This document shows positions 38,133-41,166 of a stretch of DNA of 41,166 nucleotides, one piece after another. Under the pieces are notes generated by a model, which saw only the letters and a program-made list of their open reading frames with translations, made no database searches and was not told the origin of the DNA. The stretch is from an uncultured Woeseiaceae bacterium (GTDB lineage: Bacteria; Pseudomonadota; Gammaproteobacteria; Steroidobacterales; Woeseiaceae): NCBI GenBank assembly GCA_905480215.1, contig CAJQPL010000009.1, positions 1 to 41,166 of the forward strand, written 5' to 3'. Position 1 is the stretch's first letter, and the number at the start of each line of letters is the position of its first letter. Both the position numbers and the translations under genes were made by a program.

Positions 38133-38138
38133 TATAAT
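38133..38138 (+). promoter_or_regulatory. Candidate -10 element of smpB
   Basis: A consensus TATAAT lies 45 bases before the smpB ATG. No convincing -35 is seen 17 nt upstream (CTGACA is closer, about 12 nt), so the call is tentative. Confidence 0.35.
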
Positions 38139-38183
38139 GTCTACGCTATCTGCACGCCGCCAGCGCGGTTTGAATCAATAATT

Positions 38184-38657
38184 ATGAGTGATAAAAAATC
38201 AAAAAAGACGGCTGAGAAGGTCATAGCGGTCAATCGCCGTGCACGCCACGACTACTTCATCGAGGACAAGTTCGAAGCCGGACTCGTGCTGGAAGGCTGG
38301 GAGGTCAAGTCCTTGCGCGAAGGTCGTGCGCAGATTACTGAGGCTTATGTAAACTTGCACAAGAGCGAGGCATGGCTTGTGGGCGCACACTTTTCACCAT
38401 TGACGAGTACCTCGACACATATCAAGGCGAACCCGACCCGGTCACGCAAACTGCTGTTGAATCGTTACGAGCTGGACCGACTTACCGGCGCCGTTGAGCG
38501 CAAAGGATTTGCCCTTGTGCCGCTGAATCTGCATTGGCACAAGGGCAAGGCAAAGCTGGATATAGGACTTGCCAAAGGTAAGAAGCAACACGATAAGCGT
38601 GCCGACAAGAAAAATCAGGATTGGCAACGGCAAAAAGCGCGAATCCTGAAGAAATAG
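38184..38657 (+). CDS. smpB: SsrA-binding protein SmpB
   Basis: SmpB carries tmRNA to stalled ribosomes for trans-translation. I start at ATG 38184 ([20 protein letters not shown]), giving 157 residues; a much longer frame starting in the transporter gene is not similar to the family. [39 protein letters not shown] and the basic tail ([20 protein letters not shown]) are diagnostic. It is convergent with the LolA-like gene, 15 bases away. No ssrA gene is visible beside it. Confidence 0.97.
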   Translation: MSDKKSKKTAEKVIAVNRRARHDYFIEDKFEAGLVLEGWEVKSLREGRAQITEAYVNLHKSEAWLVGAHFSPLTSTSTHIKANPTRSRKLLLNRYELDRLTGAVERKGFALVPLNLHWHKGKAKLDIGLAKGKKQHDKRADKKNQDWQRQKARILKK

Positions 38658-38672
38658 TCCCCCTGCCCGCGA

Positions 38673-39359
38673 CTAGTGCCTCTCTTTATCAGTGCCCCGC
38701 GGCCAGTCGTCGTCGAAAAGATCGGGATTCAATCGCAGGTTCCGCGCCATGCTGGTGTAATCCAGCGTGGTTGTTATGCCGTTACCGGTCGAGCTGAACT
38801 CCTGGCGTCGCGGCATCCATGAGGATTGGTCGACCCATAACTTGATTTTGCCGACAACGGCGCGCTCTGCATCGCGTTCCGGGGTCAATTCCAGCACCAA
38901 GGTACGATTATCACCGACCTGCTGTTCACCAATAATGGTAACCAGATAACGGTCCTGTATATCCCGGCCGGAGATGCTGAAGCCAAGCCGATAGAAAGGC
39001 TCCAGGCGGTCTTTGTGTTTTGACAACGAGTACTCATGCACAGTGCTGGTGGTCCTGTCGTAGTCCTGCACAGAATTTCTGTCAACTAACAAGATTCGCT
39101 CACCGCCATCCTGACTGTAACGAATTTCACCATCCTCGTTGATAAAGCCGTTTCCCGCATGCGATTCGACGGTAGCTCCGTTCATGTCCGTCGCAGAATA
39201 TTTGACACGTGCCATCGCCGACTCGAAATTGTCGGCCTGCCGGTCGAGCTGGCGAATAGCATCATCCAGATCCCAATCAATTCCCGGCATGTCTGCAAGT
39301 GTCACTGATGACAGCAAGACGCATGCGGCGGCAGTTATAGCGCATAATTTATTTCTCAT
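38673..39359 (-). CDS. Exported LolA-fold (outer-membrane lipoprotein-sorting-like) protein
   Basis: This 228-residue protein has a signal peptide with a likely cleavage after Ala22 (SVTLA-DM). The mature part alternates polar and beta-type segments; KIKLWVDQSSWMPRRQEF and ELTPERD followed by NLRLNPDLF match the general pattern of LolA-like sorting proteins and related periplasmic lipid-binding proteins. GGGAGGA five bases or so before the ATG is a strong ribosome-binding site. The family membership is inferred from pattern, not from a specific known protein. Confidence 0.75.
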   Translation of the reverse strand: MRNKLCAITAAACVLLSSVTLADMPGIDWDLDDAIRQLDRQADNFESAMARVKYSATDMNGATVESHAGNGFINEDGEIRYSQDGGERILLVDRNSVQDYDRTTSTVHEYSLSKHKDRLEPFYRLGFSISGRDIQDRYLVTIIGEQQVGDNRTLVLELTPERDAERAVVGKIKLWVDQSSWMPRRQEFSSTGNGITTTLDYTSMARNLRLNPDLFDDDWPRGTDKERH

Positions 39360-39401
39360 GAGTTCCTCCCAGGGAATATTACGTTTTTATAATTGTTATC
39401 C

Positions 39402-39434
39402 AGCGCTATTAGCATAGCCTATGATCATAGCGCT
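39402..39434. repeat. 33-bp imperfect palindrome
   Basis: AGCGCTAT (39402-39409) and ATAGCGCT (39427-39434) flank CATAG-C-CTATG (39413-39423) around one shared centre (39418). Fourteen of 16 positions pair. No T run follows on either strand. It sits 43 bases before the LolA-like gene, in the 160-base gap after the SLOG/SLATT-like gene; the rest of that gap shows nothing I can name. Confidence 0.6.
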
Positions 39435-39519
39435 CGCCAAAATGGATCCATCAGCCGAACTCATACTATCAAAGAACTGCTCGATATCTTGTTCGCAATC
39501 ACGCTAGCACTCGGCCAGG

Positions 39520-41166
39520 CTAGCCGCCCATTCTGAAGATTTCACCCTGCTCGAGAGAGCGTTCCCGGTGCATCAGTATCCACTGCGCGTGCTCACCGAG
39601 TGCCGCGTCTCCAAGCACACGTAGAACCCTGCGTATCTCATCGTCATTCTCAGCCGAGTCGATGCGGCGTCTGGCATTGCTGAAAATTCGAAACATGAAC
39701 TCGTATTGTTTTATCAACTCAGCGTCGGCGACGCTGTCACCGTATGACTGTCGCACACCAACCAACAACAGCATGATGCCCATCAAAATGATAACCGGAT
39801 CGCGCAGTAAGTCTTCCATCTCCGAACCCATAAATATGAAAAAAGTGATGACGCCAAAGCCTATCCAAAATGAAAGCCGCGCCATTCGATCGGTGCGACG
39901 AAATCGTTTCACCTTCTCGTTGCCCTTGCGCAAAAAATACCCAAGCTGTCCTGATTTCTCATCGCCCAACCATTCGCGCAGAACGAAATCGAGGCCCGCC
40001 TTCTCATGATAGTCGGCAGCATCGCACTCGGTTCCGGCGACACGCATGACGTTGCGAATCCAACCGAGATCAGGGTCCTGAGTTTGTAAAAACGTATCGT
40101 GCGTGTACTTGGTTTTGCTACCCGTATTAACACCCGCAGCGGCCCAGTAAAACTGCACACGAAGTCCTTCTGCCAACGTTCTGTAATCAAGATATTTTCT
40201 ATGCCAGGCATTGCGTTTGCCTAGCATGTGAACGCCACTGGCGAGACCAAAGAAACCAAGAAACGCATACAGGAAAAGTCGGCTAGGTTCGAGATCCGAA
40301 TAAGCGATGTACGTCAGGCCCATGAGCAGCGCCAATATGTGAGTTGCCCGTAAGGCAAAATGCGTGCGCTTTTGAAAATACATAGCCAGCCAGTCCGCCG
40401 CTCGAGCCACATGATCAATGTCACGGATACCCGGCGGCAGAACCGCATGATCTTTTTCCTGTAGCAGCGGCCACGCTTCGTCGCGAATGCGATCGGCGTG
40501 CTTCACTGCATCGCGACTGAACTCACTGGTATACCGAAATACGCGGCGATGACTCTCCGGCAGGGTCTTCGAGCGTGGTTCATTCTCGTCCAGCGAAAAC
40601 CACCAATAGTCGCCGAGCTGCAATGTCTCTTCTGGCTGGCCGTCTTCTCGATCTCTGGCGCACACGACGTGATACACCAGATCACTCTCGTCATCGGCGA
40701 TGATAAGGCCGCTGCCGACGTTCTCCGGCGTGTAGCCGGGCATGACATCATCATGATGAAAGCGCACAACCTGCCCTGTCCCACCAAGCTTGTCGTTGTA
40801 TTTTCCATCCCACAACGCCAGCAGAATATGGCAGTGCGCGCACAGGAAAACGCCGACTTGTGCGTACTGCAGGTCGCGAGCGTCGCCGTAGTCGCTGATT
40901 GATTCGAGCGTGTTGTCGTCGACCAGAGGTAATTCGTAGACTTCTGCCGCCTGGCTCAAAAGAAAATCGAAATTTTCACGCACGCGGACTTTGTCGAAAT
41001 CCTTGAGATACAAAGCTCGCGACATGGGTAACGGCACGATCAATGGTATGCCGAGTTGCAACGCCTCTTCTGCGACCAGTTGATCAGCGCCCTCTGCAAG
41101 TGCCGACATGACCGATACGCCGCGATCAGGATACTCGTCGACCAGATCGCTGAGGAATGTTCGCAC
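39520..41166 (-). CDS. SLOG-like plus SLATT-like membrane protein (5' end beyond window)
   Basis: The frame is open to the right edge, so the N-terminus is missing. Visible residues 1-185 look like a SLOG/LOG Rossmann-type domain: SALAEGADQLVAEEALQLGI, then IVPLPMSRALYLKDF, then HILLALWDG with GGTGQVV. Two hydrophobic hairpins follow, at about 272-312 and 430-470, separated by a helical soluble part containing YRTLAEGLRVQFYW. The C-terminal AALGEHAQWILMHRER matches the end of SLATT modules. In work on nucleotide-centred conflict systems these domains were proposed as sensor and membrane effector. This is assigned by motif pattern; function is inferred. Confidence 0.72.
   Translation of the reverse strand: MRTFLSDLVDEYPDRGVSVMSALAEGADQLVAEEALQLGIPLIVPLPMSRALYLKDFDKVRVRENFDFLLSQAAEVYELPLVDDNTLESISDYGDARDLQYAQVGVFLCAHCHILLALWDGKYNDKLGGTGQVVRFHHDDVMPGYTPENVGSGLIIADDESDLVYHVVCARDREDGQPEETLQLGDYWWFSLDENEPRSKTLPESHRRVFRYTSEFSRDAVKHADRIRDEAWPLLQEKDHAVLPPGIRDIDHVARAADWLAMYFQKRTHFALRATHILALLMGLTYIAYSDLEPSRLFLYAFLGFFGLASGVHMLGKRNAWHRKYLDYRTLAEGLRVQFYWAAAGVNTGSKTKYTHDTFLQTQDPDLGWIRNVMRVAGTECDAADYHEKAGLDFVLREWLGDEKSGQLGYFLRKGNEKVKRFRRTDRMARLSFWIGFGVITFFIFMGSEMEDLLRDPVIILMGIMLLLVGVRQSYGDSVADAELIKQYEFMFRIFSNARRRIDSAENDDEIRRVLRVLGDAALGEHAQWILMHRERSLEQGEIFRMGG

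Noticed and set aside
39391..39401. GGATAACAATT on the minus strand, identical to part of the E. coli lac operator
   Set aside because: Eleven AT-rich bases without the other operator half; lies in native intergenic sequence and is most simply coincidence.

Overview
The window is a stretch of a gammaproteobacterial chromosome with a moderate, slightly GC-leaning composition. Most of it is a housekeeping block whose order (secG, tpiA, glmM, folP, ftsH, rlmE, yhbY, greA, carB, carA, dapB, dnaJ, dnaK, grpE, then nadK, recN, fur, bamE, rnfH, ratA, smpB) resembles the arrangement known from Pseudomonas and related non-enteric gammaproteobacteria. Separate nuoC and nuoD genes and an hrcA repressor gene argue against an enteric. 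The genus cannot be fixed from the sequence alone.

Region by region. (1) 1-631: an accessory edge. It holds the first 22 codons of a HigB/RelE-type toxin with its own promoter and palindrome, then two degenerate copies of the 3' end of the initiator tRNA, each with its own intrinsic terminator, then the intact initiator tRNA. This looks like an integration hotspot. (2) 678-14962: a complete 14-gene respiratory complex I operon (nuoA to nuoN, minus strand). It sits between tRNA-Leu(GAG) and tRNA-fMet. In E. coli, secG-leuU and metY-rimP-nusA lie close together here, so complex I occupies this gap and rimP-nusA is expected beyond the left edge. (3) 15064-21241: tRNA-Leu, secG, tpiA, glmM, folP, ftsH and rlmE, all minus strand: protein export, glycolysis, cell-wall precursor, folate, membrane proteolysis and rRNA methylation. 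(4) 21297-27426: yhbY (plus strand), then greA, carB, carA and dapB (minus). dapB has no usual start codon before its cofactor-binding loop. (5) 27462-32441: the heat-shock cluster hrcA-grpE-dnaK-dnaJ, with two clear sigma-32-type promoters. (6) 32500-35039: nadK-recN on the plus strand, diverging from hrcA. (7) 35116-38657: fur, bamE, rnfH, ratA, a sodium:neurotransmitter-symporter-family transporter and smpB. (8) 38673-41166: an exported LolA-fold protein, a 33-bp palindrome, and the 3' part of a large membrane protein with a SLOG-like nucleotide-sensing domain and SLATT-like transmembrane modules.

The best candidates for undescribed biology are the SLOG/SLATT-like protein at the right edge (a family proposed to act in nucleotide-signal-dependent conflict systems) and the tRNA-fMet integration scar with its toxin gene at the left edge. 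Smaller points are the non-canonical dapB start, several promoters placed so that transcription would begin at or next to the start codon, a cysteine-free Fur, and the U1-U72 mismatch in the initiator tRNA. All assignments are from reading the sequence; no database search was run.
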